From: DATDEW01 sp046590205
Lineage (GTDB): Bacteria; Bacteroidota; Ignavibacteria; Palsa-1295
Direction of reading: 5' to 3'
Length of the DNA stretch: 64,000 nucleotides
NCBI GenBank assembly: GCA_046590205.1
Contig: JBKJTT010000007.1
Coordinates: 1 to 64,000, forward strand
Below, piece after piece: positions 42,950-50,791 of this stretch (positions within the stretch are counted from its first letter, which is position 1; each line of letters starts with the position of its first letter). The notes beneath the pieces were generated by a model. The model was not told where the DNA came from and did not search any database. It saw only the letters and a program-made list of their open reading frames with translations. The position numbers and the translations under genes are program-made.

Positions 42950-43453
42950 TTAAGGCAACAATTTTCGGAAAATCGATGTCAGCGATTCCCACTGCTTCTC
43001 CATATCTTCGCTTACAAGCTTTAGGTCAGCCAAAACAGGCATAAAGTTGGTATCGCCATTCCAACGGGGGACAATATGCCAGTGCAGATGGTCTTCAATA
43101 CCTGCTCCACCCGCTCTGCCTAAGTTCATGCCTATATTATAGCCATGGGGCTTTACGAGTTCGCTAAGGGCAGTCTGCGCAGTCTGAAGCAGCTTCATGG
43201 AGTCAGCAAGCTCTTCAGCTGTTAACGAGCTGAAGTCCGATGTATGACGATCTGGGACGATCATCATGTGTCCGCTATTATACGGGTAAAGATTCATGAT
43301 GACAAACGCATGAGAAGATCGATGAATAACGAGCCGTTCTTTATCTTCACTCACTGAAAGTGCGGAGCAGAAGATACATTCGTCCTTCGTTTCTGATGGC
43401 GTCTTGAAGGACTCAATGTAATGAGAGCGCCACGGAGAAAAAAGCCGTTCCAT
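42950..43453 (-). CDS. HIT-family hydrolase (Ap4A-type)
   Basis: About 167 residues, from ATG 43453 (MERLFSPWRSHYIES), one base after the livM stop; a longer in-frame start would lie inside livM. The histidine triad is HLHWHIVPRW. A zinc pair CIFC near residue 26 and FVIMNLYPYNSGHMMIVPDRH are also present. This is the Ap4A phosphorylase-like branch, which cleaves dinucleoside polyphosphates or nucleotide adducts. It is probably translated from the liv transcript. Confidence 0.9.
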   Translation of the reverse strand: MERLFSPWRSHYIESFKTPSETKDECIFCSALSVSEDKERLVIHRSSHAFVIMNLYPYNSGHMMIVPDRHTSDFSSLTAEELADSMKLLQTAQTALSELVKPHGYNIGMNLGRAGGAGIEDHLHWHIVPRWNGDTNFMPVLADLKLVSEDMEKQWESLTSIFRKLLP

Positions 43454-43454
43454 C

Positions 43455-44426
43455 TTACGACACCTTTGCTTTCTTTCGGTTAAAGAATTTCTTGATCGTA
43501 TCTGGACCAAGCAATCCTTGCGGACGGGAGATCATGAGAATAATAAGTAGCAACGAATAGATAATCATGCGGTACTCACTGAACTCTCGTAATGCTTCGG
43601 GTAAGATCGTAAGTATGATCGCGGCAATAATGACTCCGACCGTTGAGCCCATGCCACCCAAGATGACCATTACCACTATCTCGATAGATTTTAAGAACGT
43701 GAAGTCATCAGGAGTGATGTTATACTGAAAGTGAGCAAAGAGTCCGCCGCCGATACCTGCAAAGAACGAACCGAAGACGAATGCCTTTACTTTGAATCGA
43801 GTAGTATTTACTCCCATCGCTTCTGCCGCAACTTCATCGTCACGAACAGCAAGGAATCCCCTGCCGTAGGTAGAATTTACAAGCGTCTCGACAAAATACA
43901 CTACAAGAGCGGCGATACCAAACACCCACAAGAACGTCGTTAAGTGCGGCACTCCAAAACCACGCGCACCACCTACATAACTTACCCCGTCGATCTTGAA
44001 ATCTACGTTTTGAATAATAACACGGATGATCTCATTAAATCCAAGTGTAACGATAGCGAGGTAATCGCCTTTAAGTCGCAAGCTCGGGATACCAACAACA
44101 AGCCCCATAACCGCTGCACAAAGTCCGCCGACAAGGAGCGAAATACCAAGCACACCTGCACCTTCAAACCCATCCATAGACCAACCGTGTGTTGTAAGGT
44201 ATGTTGAGGCAATCGCGGAGAGATACGCACCAGTTCCCATGAACCCTGCATGTCCGAGCGAGAACTGCCCGGTGAACCCATTGATAAGGTTCAAGCTCGT
44301 CGCCATCGTCATGTTAATGCCGATGAAGATGATGATGGAAAAATAGTACGGGTCAAGATGTCCCGTCACGAAGGATAACCCTGTGAGAACGGCGAGAGCG
44401 ATGAGAAATGTAATCGGTGGTTTCAA
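43455..44426 (-). CDS. livM: Branched-chain amino acid ABC transporter permease LivM
   Basis: A 323-residue inner-membrane permease with about eight helices. Signature text is NLINGFTGQFSLGHAGFMGTGAYLSA and YLAIVTLGFNEIIRVIIQN, with a cytoplasmic coupling loop (VRDDEVAAEAMGVNTTRFKVKAFVFGSFFAGIGGGLFAH). It pairs with LivH. It is separated from livH by a DUF2442/DUF4160 pair and starts 3 bp after the DUF4160 stop. The ATPase genes livG/livF are not next to it. Confidence 0.93.
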   Translation of the reverse strand: MKPPITFLIALAVLTGLSFVTGHLDPYYFSIIIFIGINMTMATSLNLINGFTGQFSLGHAGFMGTGAYLSAIASTYLTTHGWSMDGFEGAGVLGISLLVGGLCAAVMGLVVGIPSLRLKGDYLAIVTLGFNEIIRVIIQNVDFKIDGVSYVGGARGFGVPHLTTFLWVFGIAALVVYFVETLVNSTYGRGFLAVRDDEVAAEAMGVNTTRFKVKAFVFGSFFAGIGGGLFAHFQYNITPDDFTFLKSIEIVVMVILGGMGSTVGVIIAAIILTILPEALREFSEYRMIIYSLLLIILMISRPQGLLGPDTIKKFFNRKKAKVS

Positions 44427-44429
44427 ATG

Positions 44430-44690
44430 TTATTCTAAGGGCATAATTTTTTTTACATCACCTGATGTCCGAATGGAATCCCAGTTCGCAAGTAGCTCTT
44501 GTTCGTGTAACATTGCCCATTCAAGTATCATACCAAATACACGAGCAGGGACTTCACCCTCCAATACCTTTAATGTTTGTATATCTACTACTATCTCGTC
44601 TTCAGCATACCGCGCATGAAAATGCGGTGGATTGTGATCATTGCGATACATGTAAATCGATATGCCAAAGAAACGACTAATAAGCGGCAT
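44430..44690 (-). CDS. DUF4160 protein
   Basis: An 86-residue protein with the DUF4160 signature FFGISIYMYRNDHNPPHFHARYAEDEIVVDI. The family is nearly always encoded next to DUF2442, as here, and the pair has been suggested to behave as a toxin-antitoxin-like or accessory module. I know of no firm demonstration. It overlaps the DUF2442 gene by 14 bp and lies 3 bp before livM, inside an otherwise continuous liv operon. Confidence 0.85.
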   Translation of the reverse strand: MPLISRFFGISIYMYRNDHNPPHFHARYAEDEIVVDIQTLKVLEGEVPARVFGMILEWAMLHEQELLANWDSIRTSGDVKKIMPLE

Positions 44691-44979
44691 GTTCGAGTTC
44701 TTCTTCCTTCCACTCTTCGAATGTCTTTCCTACAAGAGTCAGATAAAGATTAAAAGCATCTATCTCAAGATCTTCACCCCATGTTGGTACACCAAGCTCT
44801 TTTGAAAGCGTGACACTCTCAAAAGGCAACGTCGTCTTCCACGCTGCAAAGACTCCCTTCTGGCTAAGATGCGAAAGGTCAACCTCGCCGCTTATACCAT
44901 CATCAAAGTGTACCCACAGATGAAAATTATCTCGTGGGGCTATCTCGATAAGTTTTGGGAAATGTCTTACTGTCTTCAT
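44677..44979 (-). CDS. DUF2442 protein
   Basis: A 100-residue protein from ATG 44979 (MKTVRHFPKLIEIAPRDNFHLWVHFDDG); a longer start at 45015 would read through an 18-bp palindrome and is unlikely. DUF2442 hallmarks are HLWVHFDDGISGEVDLSHL and PTWGEDLEIDAFNLY. It is partnered with DUF4160. The palindrome directly upstream suggests control of translation or autoregulation. Some DUF2442 proteins are predicted to bind DNA, but this is not shown here. Confidence 0.85.
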   Translation of the reverse strand: MKTVRHFPKLIEIAPRDNFHLWVHFDDGISGEVDLSHLSQKGVFAAWKTTLPFESVTLSKELGVPTWGEDLEIDAFNLYLTLVGKTFEEWKEEELEHAAY

Positions 44980-44980
44980 A

Positions 44981-44998
44981 CTATTATTACAATAATAG
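44981..44998. promoter_or_regulatory. 18-bp palindrome before the DUF2442 start
   Basis: CTATTATT-AC-AATAATAG is a perfect 8-2-8 inverted repeat whose edge is one base from ATG 44979 on the minus strand. It also lies just after the livH stop. It may be an operator or an RNA hairpin covering the ribosome-binding region; no Shine-Dalgarno sequence is visible. Confidence 0.5.
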
Positions 44999-45015
44999 AC
45001 AATAGTATAGTTCAC

Positions 45016-45921
45016 CTACACTTTCTCCACCTCATTCTTACCCAATATCCCACTTGGTTTGTAAAGGAGGATACCGATGAGGATGATAAATGCTATCGCG
45101 TCGCGGTAGGTCGAGAGGAATGTACCTCCGACGAACGACTCTATAATGCCAATGATAAATCCTCCGAGTGCTGCCCCCGGGATGTTACCGATACCGCCAA
45201 GCACTGCGGCGACGAATGCCTTGAGTCCCGGCATAATACCCATGAGCGGGTCAATGCTCGGATACTGTGATGCATAGAGTATTCCTCCTGCTGCAGCAAG
45301 CGCGCTGCCGACCATGAAGGTAAACGTAATGACAGAGTTGATATTGATACCCATCAAGCTCGCCGCTTGCTGATTAAAGCTGACCGCACGCATCGCTGTG
45401 CCTATCTTCGTTTTCATCACGATGATACGGAGCGTGATCATTAGTGAAAGCGAAACAACAATAACAATCGCCTGCACCATATTGATGGTGATAAGTGCTG
45501 ACTTGATAAGTGGTTTATCAGAAAGTATCTCCGGGAATCCGCGCGGTGTTGCACCGAAGAGTAATTGTGAAAGATATTCCAAAAAGAGCGAAACACCAAT
45601 TGCCGTGATAAGGACCGTCAGCTTCGGACGCGGACGGAGTGGGCGGTATGCTAAGAACTCGATGAGTGCACCAAAGAGAGCACAGAATATCATGGAGATG
45701 AGAAACACGGAAACTGCCCCCATCACCGAGCCGACAGGGAAAACATGCGCAAGCAAATTCGCCGCAAAGTACCCGACGTACGCACCGACCATAAAGATAT
45801 CACCATGTGCGAAGTTGATAAACCGCAGCACACCGTATATCATCGTATAGCCGAGCGCGATCAGGGCATATATTGCCCCAAGCGAGATACCATTGACAAG
45901 CTGTTGTAAAATGTCACCCAT
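45016..45921 (-). CDS. livH: Branched-chain amino acid ABC transporter permease LivH
   Basis: A 301-residue permease, about eight helices, with the N-terminal signature LVNGISLGAIYALIALGYTMIYGVLRFINFAHGDIFMVGAYVGY and a later KTKIGTAMRAVSFNQQAASLMGIN coupling loop. It forms the membrane channel with LivM. A -7 element TATCTTTG is 22 bp upstream, and a hairpin separates it from the binding-protein gene livJ, so it may have its own promoter. Confidence 0.93.
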   Translation of the reverse strand: MGDILQQLVNGISLGAIYALIALGYTMIYGVLRFINFAHGDIFMVGAYVGYFAANLLAHVFPVGSVMGAVSVFLISMIFCALFGALIEFLAYRPLRPRPKLTVLITAIGVSLFLEYLSQLLFGATPRGFPEILSDKPLIKSALITINMVQAIVIVVSLSLMITLRIIVMKTKIGTAMRAVSFNQQAASLMGININSVITFTFMVGSALAAAGGILYASQYPSIDPLMGIMPGLKAFVAAVLGGIGNIPGAALGGFIIGIIESFVGGTFLSTYRDAIAFIILIGILLYKPSGILGKNEVEKV

Positions 45922-45942
45922 CTAGACACGAACTTTCTACTA

Positions 45943-45950
45943 CAAAGATA
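45943..45950 (-). promoter_or_regulatory. -7 element of livH
   Basis: The minus-strand TATCTTTG matches TANNTTTG exactly and lies 21 bases upstream of ATG 45921. No TTTG is seen at the -33 position. Confidence 0.5.
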
Positions 45951-45996
45951 CCGAAAAATCGAGCTCCTAACGGTAAGAGACAGCTATAAACAGAAA

Positions 45997-46026
45997 GGGC
46001 ACACTTGCTGTGTGCCCCTACGATAC
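45997..46026. repeat. GGGCAYRC...CCCCTACGATA hairpin repeat, between livJ and livH
   Basis: GGGCACAC (45997-46004) and GTGTGCCC (46010-46017) form an 8-bp stem followed by CTACGATA. The same layout, GGGCATGCC/GGCATGCCC followed by CTACGATA, closes the nested palindrome at 51007-51036. It may terminate or process the livJ transcript. Confidence 0.7.
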
Positions 46027-46040
46027 AAAAACCATACTCT

Positions 46041-47246
46041 TTACTTTGTCGGAGCTGTCGCTGGTGCGGATGGCTTGAACTCCGTCAACGCTTCGCCTTT
46101 AGAGCCAATACGCTGGGCGAACTTGAACTTACCGTCAACGATCTGCAGGATCGTCAGCGGCTTTTCGGCATTGCGTTCGCCGTTGATGGTAATCTTACCC
46201 GTGATACCGCTAAAATCCTTTGTAGCCGCAATTGCGTCGCGGAGCTTCTGTCCGTCGGTTGCGCCTGCGCGTTTGATAGCATCAGCTAAAATAAGCGCAG
46301 CATCATAACCGAGCGCGCTCATAGCGTCTGGATTTGAGTTATACTTTGCCTTGTACTTCGTGATGAAGTTCTGCACTGCAGGGTCGGGGTCTTCTGCGGA
46401 GAAGTGATTCGAGAAGTACGTATTGTTGAACTCCGCTTCTGCACCTTTAGTAAGCTCTTCCGAATCCCATCCGTCGCCACCAAGAAGCGGAATATTAAGA
46501 TCAAGCTCGCGTGCTTGACGTACGATAAGCGAAAGCTCACTATAATAGCCGGGAACAAAAATTACATCAGGGTTCGATGAGCGGATAGAGGTAAGCGCGG
46601 CGCGGAAATCCTTATCGCCGGATGAGTATGATTGCTCGCTCACTATCTCACCGCCGCTCGCCTTGAACGTCTTGCGGAATGCATCTGCCAATCCGAGAGA
46701 ATAATCCTGCTTTGTATCAAGCAATATCGCTGCGCGTTTTGCCGAGAGCGACTTCATCGAGAACTGTGCTATCGCTTCGCCCTGGAACGGGTCGATAAAA
46801 CAGATACGGAAAATATAATCACCAATCTTCGTAACGTCTTCGTTGGTCGAAGCGGGCGAGATCATCGGTATCTTGTTCTGCTGTGCGATCGGTCCGCCTG
46901 CCTTTGAGCGTGTCGAGGCAACTTCGCCGAGAAGTGCAATGACCTTATCGCGGTTGATAAGCTTCTGCACTGCTTTAGTAGCATCTTCTGCCTTGGACTG
47001 GTCGTCTTCGGTGATGATCTTTATCTTTTTGCCGAGCACACCGCCTGCGGCATTAATTTCATCAACGGCAAGCAGAATTCCTTTATCTGCCGACTGTCCG
47101 AAGGTAGCGGTCTGACCTGTCATCGAAGCATAATGTCCGACAAGTATTTCCTCGCTGTTGGCATCCGCTTCTTTTTTACAAGAAGTGAACATGAGCGCAG
47201 CGAGTGCGGTAAGAATCAGAGATGTAAATGTAAAATTCTTTTTCAC
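46041..47246 (-). CDS. livJ: Branched-chain amino acid ABC transporter substrate-binding lipoprotein
   Basis: About 401 residues, from GTG 47246 (KKNFTFTSLILTALAALMFTSC, a lipoprotein signal). An upstream in-frame ATG would translate the palindromic repeat and is rejected. The mature part is a type I periplasmic-binding fold: ILVGHYASMTGQTATFGQSADKGI, KIKIITEDDQSKAEDATKAVQKLI, IPMISPASTNEDVT, LGYDAALILADAIKRAG. It captures branched-chain or related amino acids for LivHM. It lies upstream of livH on the same strand. Confidence 0.93.
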   Translation of the reverse strand: MKKNFTFTSLILTALAALMFTSCKKEADANSEEILVGHYASMTGQTATFGQSADKGILLAVDEINAAGGVLGKKIKIITEDDQSKAEDATKAVQKLINRDKVIALLGEVASTRSKAGGPIAQQNKIPMISPASTNEDVTKIGDYIFRICFIDPFQGEAIAQFSMKSLSAKRAAILLDTKQDYSLGLADAFRKTFKASGGEIVSEQSYSSGDKDFRAALTSIRSSNPDVIFVPGYYSELSLIVRQARELDLNIPLLGGDGWDSEELTKGAEAEFNNTYFSNHFSAEDPDPAVQNFITKYKAKYNSNPDAMSALGYDAALILADAIKRAGATDGQKLRDAIAATKDFSGITGKITINGERNAEKPLTILQIVDGKFKFAQRIGSKGEALTEFKPSAPATAPTK

Positions 47247-47348
47247 GTTGGTAGAGAGTTTAATAAGTAAGACACAAATTGACAGTTTTTTAACTGCAAA
47301 AACGGGTGTGAAGTTGCAGTTTCTCGTAGGTAGGTAAAGTCGAAATTT

Positions 47349-47447
47349 GTCATTGCGAGCGAAGCGAAGCAATCTAAAATCTCGGATGTTGTAGCAGGTT
47401 CGATATTTTAGATTGCTTCGTCGGGCTAAAACCCTCCTCGCAATGAC
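47349..47447. repeat. Palindromic intergenic repeat, copy 2 (inverted orientation)
   Basis: A 99-bp element with perfect ends GTCATTGCGAG (47349-47359) and CTCGCAATGAC (47437-47447) and the inner pair GAAGCAATCTAAAAT / ATTTTAGATTGCTTC. Its right arm is the reverse complement of the left arm of the copy at 6477-6583, so the two lie in opposite orientation. It lies between the TPR protein gene and livJ. Confidence 0.9.
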
Positions 47448-47453
47448 AAAGCA

Positions 47454-48107
47454 CTATTCTACTCCAGCCTTCTTAAGCAGTTTAACATATTTTGACTTTG
47501 GATACTCGGCGCGCAGGCGTTGGGTCCAGGTGCCGGCGGCTTCATCGTTGCCGGCTAAGCTCGATGCCATTGCGAGTTTATAGAACGCTGTCTCACGTTT
47601 ATAGGCAGGTCCGGCTTGCGCTGTGTACTCGAAGTACGGGATCGACTCTGCAAAGCGGTTCATGCCGTAGTAGCTCTCGCCCATCCAATAATACGCGTTC
47701 GGGACAAGCTCCGGCGGACGTCCGCTCGAAGCGATCTGGCTGAATGCACCGATAGCTGCTTGATAATCACTTGCATTAAAGCTTGCAAGACCTGATTCAA
47801 ATACTTTGTATCCTGATGGGTCAGGTGTCGCATCCTGTGTAGCACCCCACGGTGTGCGGCTTGGGTAATCCGACGGCGTCACCGAAGGCATATCGCGCTC
47901 ATCGGCGCTGAGCGAGGATAGATTTGCAAGTACGCTATCAGCTCGGCTCATGACGCTCTTTGCGCTTGGTGCACTTTGCCGCGCTGTGTCTGTCGGCGGC
48001 TTCTTGGTCTGTTTCTTTGCAGTTTTTTGCGAACGCGGACGGCAGGAGTTCAACCCAACCAAAAGCGTTGCTGATAAAAGAAGAAGTGTGAAAGTACGTA
48101 ACTTCAT
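47454..48107 (-). CDS. TPR lipoprotein (YbgF/CpoB-like)
   Basis: A 217-residue protein. The signal is MKLRTFTLLLLSATLLVGLNSC, with a likely lipid-attached Cys. A low-complexity Lys/Ser/Ala linker leads to about three tetratricopeptide-type helical pairs: SGLASFNASDYQAAIGAFSQI, AYYWMGESYYGMNRFAESIPYF and AFYKLAMASSLAGNDEAAGTWTQRL. The final repeat ends EYPKSKYVKLLKKAG, as in YbgF/CpoB. It is the third gene of a unit with a barrel protein and another TPR lipoprotein. Its role is likely in envelope organisation, by analogy only. Confidence 0.8.
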   Translation of the reverse strand: MKLRTFTLLLLSATLLVGLNSCRPRSQKTAKKQTKKPPTDTARQSAPSAKSVMSRADSVLANLSSLSADERDMPSVTPSDYPSRTPWGATQDATPDPSGYKVFESGLASFNASDYQAAIGAFSQIASSGRPPELVPNAYYWMGESYYGMNRFAESIPYFEYTAQAGPAYKRETAFYKLAMASSLAGNDEAAGTWTQRLRAEYPKSKYVKLLKKAGVE

Positions 48108-48120
48108 GCGCGTCTCCTTT

Positions 48121-48984
48121 TTAATAAATGTTTATCTTAAAGCCAAGTGAGATTGATGCGCTCGAAGCCGAACGTGCGGTCTCGGTAGTATTGATGAGGA
48201 ATGCATCATCTTTAGGACTAACAACTACCTGGGAGCCATCAGAGCCATTCACTCGGTAATCATAGATGTAGTTCGTCACATCTTCAAGTCTGCCTTGCAC
48301 AAAAAGATCAACCATACTATTGCCGTCTTCTGCTGAATAGAGAAGCGGGATCTCAAATCCCATCACGCCATAGATCGTGAACGGGATAGGCGGGTCATAC
48401 TTGCGAGTGTAGGTCGTGCTGGAATTAGAAAATGAAACACGATCTTCATAGATACCATGAATATTCACCCCGCCGCCAACACCGACAAAGACAGACGGCA
48501 TTCCTACACCAAGTGTTGCACGTGCATTGAAGCCGAGCGTTATTGGTATATATGTGTACTTGCGTGATGTCGTCATTACGGTGCCGAGTGTTTCGTCATT
48601 GGTTGTACCACCGGTCGAGATATGATAGCCCGATGCAAGCTCCATCTCAAGACCGACGATAGGGAAACGTTCGGGTCCGAACTCCTCGCCGTCAAGATTG
48701 ACAACATCGATCGGGAGCAGTGGCACAACAAGCCCCATATCCATCTTCGCGCCTTCGCCGGCGCTCCAATAGATATCTTCACTTCCTGCTTTACCGTAAA
48801 GCTGGCTGCCTCTGCCGAAGCCGTAACCGCCCGAGAGCTTGATACTAAAGAGCGTATAGAGCGGTTCGCTCTCATCGGGAGAGAGAACCCCATCAGGAAA
48901 ATCTTGTGACATCGCGGGGACCGCAGATACAAGTGCAGCCAAGAGAGCGAACATGAACTTCATTTTCTTCATATTGATATTCAA
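48121..48984 (-). CDS. Predicted outer-membrane beta-barrel protein
   Basis: A 287-residue exported protein: signal MKKMKFMFALLAALVSAVPAMSQ (after a short MNIN start), then amphipathic strands separated by polar loops (LFSIKLSGGYGFGRGSQL, VVPLLPIDVVNL, YIPITLGFNARATLGVGMPSVFVGVGGGVNI) and a C-terminal strand ASISLGFKINIY ending in an aromatic residue. That pattern fits an eight- to ten-strand barrel. No family is assigned. It starts directly after the stop of the upstream CpoB-like gene, so the two are translationally coupled. Confidence 0.7.
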   Translation of the reverse strand: MNINMKKMKFMFALLAALVSAVPAMSQDFPDGVLSPDESEPLYTLFSIKLSGGYGFGRGSQLYGKAGSEDIYWSAGEGAKMDMGLVVPLLPIDVVNLDGEEFGPERFPIVGLEMELASGYHISTGGTTNDETLGTVMTTSRKYTYIPITLGFNARATLGVGMPSVFVGVGGGVNIHGIYEDRVSFSNSSTTYTRKYDPPIPFTIYGVMGFEIPLLYSAEDGNSMVDLFVQGRLEDVTNYIYDYRVNGSDGSQVVVSPKDDAFLINTTETARSASSASISLGFKINIY

Positions 48985-49731
48985 TTAGTTCAATTTTTTC
49001 AGACGAGCTTTTGCGCGCGCAATGTATTCACTTTCCGGGTAGCTAAGTATCAAACGTTGATATGCCGACTTCGCAATATCGTTCTCACCGAGCTTCTCAT
49101 AACTTGCGGCTATTTTATATTCGGCATCATCGCTCTTGCCGGAGTTCGGATACTTTTCGAGCACATCATGAAAACTGCGTATCGCATTATCGTAATCGCC
49201 GAGCGCATACATAGATTCACCTCGCCAATAGATATAGTTCGGCATGTATGGCGAGCTCGGCTGTGCGTGAGCAAGTTCATCGAATGCGGCAAGCGCTTCG
49301 GAGTAGCGCGATGCGTTAAAAAGCTTCAGTGCATTGCTGTACTTCTCATCCGGCGGTGCGGTCGTGGTAGGCAGTGTATATGGCTCTGGTATAGGGGGCG
49401 GCGTAACGGGCGGAGCAGTTAAATACCCACCACCCTGCGGAGTTTGTGAAGCCGAGCTATGCTCTAAGAGCGCACGTAGGCGGTAAACCTCCGCTTCGAG
49501 GTCGCGGATACGCTTGCGGTGATCGCCGAGGACATTCGTCATCGTATCAATGACTGTAATGAGCTTATCCTGCAGGATAAGCAGCGAATCATACATCTGC
49601 GACGAAGTGGCGTTCTTCTGCTGGTTCGTCTTCGTATCATTGCGCCGCGACTGTTGCGACGGGCGACAACCCGCGATAACGAGTGCGCAGAGCGAGAGAG
49701 CAAATATGAACCGAGTATATCGTGACGACAC
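48985..49731 (-). CDS. CpoB/YbgF-like TPR lipoprotein
   Basis: A 248-residue protein. A lipoprotein signal (FALSLCALVIAGC) is followed by a coiled-coil segment (about 40-90; DSLLILQDKLITVIDTMTN... and LEAEVYRLRALLEH), a Pro-rich linker and three TPRs (ALKLFNASRYSEALAAFDELA, YIYWRGESMYALGDYDNAIRSF, AEYKIAASYEKLGENDIAKSAY). Coiled coil plus C-terminal TPRs is the CpoB/YbgF layout, a partner of Tol-Pal and cell-wall synthesis in proteobacteria. tol-pal genes are not in the window. A -7 element lies 40 bp upstream. Confidence 0.85.
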   Translation of the reverse strand: MSSRYTRFIFALSLCALVIAGCRPSQQSRRNDTKTNQQKNATSSQMYDSLLILQDKLITVIDTMTNVLGDHRKRIRDLEAEVYRLRALLEHSSASQTPQGGGYLTAPPVTPPPIPEPYTLPTTTAPPDEKYSNALKLFNASRYSEALAAFDELAHAQPSSPYMPNYIYWRGESMYALGDYDNAIRSFHDVLEKYPNSGKSDDAEYKIAASYEKLGENDIAKSAYQRLILSYPESEYIARAKARLKKLN

Positions 49732-49770
49732 GTGTTCCCTTCCTATTTAGTAGAACCCAAATCCAAAAGG

Positions 49771-49778
49771 CAAAGATA
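49771..49778 (-). promoter_or_regulatory. -7 element of the CpoB-like operon
   Basis: The minus-strand TATCTTTG (TANNTTTG) lies 39 bases upstream of ATG 49731. No clear TTTG is found at -33; the region behind it is a G-rich hairpin. Confidence 0.5.
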
Positions 49779-49788
49779 CATAATAATA

Positions 49789-49853
49789 AACCCCATCAGG
49801 GGGGATGGGGTTCAGATTCTTGACTCTTATTCCCCTCCACGAATGTGGAGGGG
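49789..49853 (-). terminator. Pair of hairpins after the T9SS gene, likely terminator
   Basis: Two perfect 9-bp hairpins lie in tandem: AACCCCATC/GATGGGGTT (49789-49812) and CCCCTCCAC-GAAT-GTGGAGGGG (49832-49853). On the minus strand they follow the stop at 49884, and the second-reached hairpin is followed by TTTATTATT. They probably end the T9SS transcript before the CpoB operon promoter. Confidence 0.6.
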
Positions 49854-49883
49854 GTTAGGGGGTGGCTCTTTTCTACTTCTCGA

Positions 49884-50750
49884 CTACTTTACCACCCGAA
49901 TGCTCTTTGTTGTAACTGCGCCATTCGCACTGACTCGGACATAGTACATACCCTCCGCTAACCCAAATATCGGGACAGAGTATGCATGTTTGCCTTCGTC
50001 GAGCATGCCTGAATATATTTTCTTCATTGATCTACCAAGTACATCGAAGAGTTCTATGCGAATTGCTGATCTCTCTTCAAGCGAGAAAGAAAGCTCTGTT
50101 TCTGTCTTTGCAGGGTTTGGGCTGATGGTTATCTCTATCGGATTTGAAGAATGTGCTACCGGACTTACTCCTGAAATTATCGGATCAGGTGGGAAAGAGA
50201 CGACATGGAAAGGTGTAGTATCCATAGGTATCTGTGCCTGATATCCTCGAATAGATTTGATTCTTTTCCACGCGAACGCAACATTCCCAGTGTCATTATG
50301 GACAAGTGAATAGTTGTACCAAAGGTTTGCAGCTTCATTGAGATCGAAGTTCTCCATATTGGTTGCCATTGTTTTCCATACTCTGACCTTATAAACCTGT
50401 TCTGTATTGTTCGGGTATATTTTGACTAACCAGTTATGATTCAATATCCAATCATTCTGGGTCCCGTTTGTCAAATATGCAGTATAGAATATCGTATTAC
50501 TAATACTAATAAGGACTTCACCTGGAGTTTTTGTCGCAAATGGATGCAGCTCAACATACAACCTCACGGTATCAAGCGCATTCCGATAATTGCCAGCAAG
50601 TTGATTTGCCCTTGCTCTTTTGTATAGATATAGACTATCTTCCGCTTCTCCTTGTATCATGCTCATATGATTATCAGATGAATTAGGTGATTGCCCAAAA
50701 CCCATCACAGGCACGGCATACAGAAAGAGGATATAGATGATAATACGCAT
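49884..50750 (-). CDS. T9SS cargo protein, 288 residues
   Basis: A signal peptide (MRIIIYILFLYAVPVMGFGQ) precedes a domain of about 170 residues with helical TPR-like text (KRARANQLAGNYRNALDTVRLYVELHP) and a segment of unknown fold. The C-terminal 80 residues are a sorting domain: ITISPNPAKTETELSFSL, IRIELFDVLGRSMKKIY, ending TTKSIRVVK. Export by the type IX system is expected. The function of the middle part is unknown. Confidence 0.82.
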   Translation of the reverse strand: MRIIIYILFLYAVPVMGFGQSPNSSDNHMSMIQGEAEDSLYLYKRARANQLAGNYRNALDTVRLYVELHPFATKTPGEVLISISNTIFYTAYLTNGTQNDWILNHNWLVKIYPNNTEQVYKVRVWKTMATNMENFDLNEAANLWYNYSLVHNDTGNVAFAWKRIKSIRGYQAQIPMDTTPFHVVSFPPDPIISGVSPVAHSSNPIEITISPNPAKTETELSFSLEERSAIRIELFDVLGRSMKKIYSGMLDEGKHAYSVPIFGLAEGMYYVRVSANGAVTTKSIRVVK

Positions 50751-50791
50751 GTACTAATAAATAACTCGGAGAGGGAAATAATTGCATGAAA

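Noticed and set aside
47247..47372. Longer N-terminus for the LivJ lipoprotein
   Set aside because: It also reads from the palindromic repeat and would bury the lipoprotein signal. GTG 47246 places the signal correctly.
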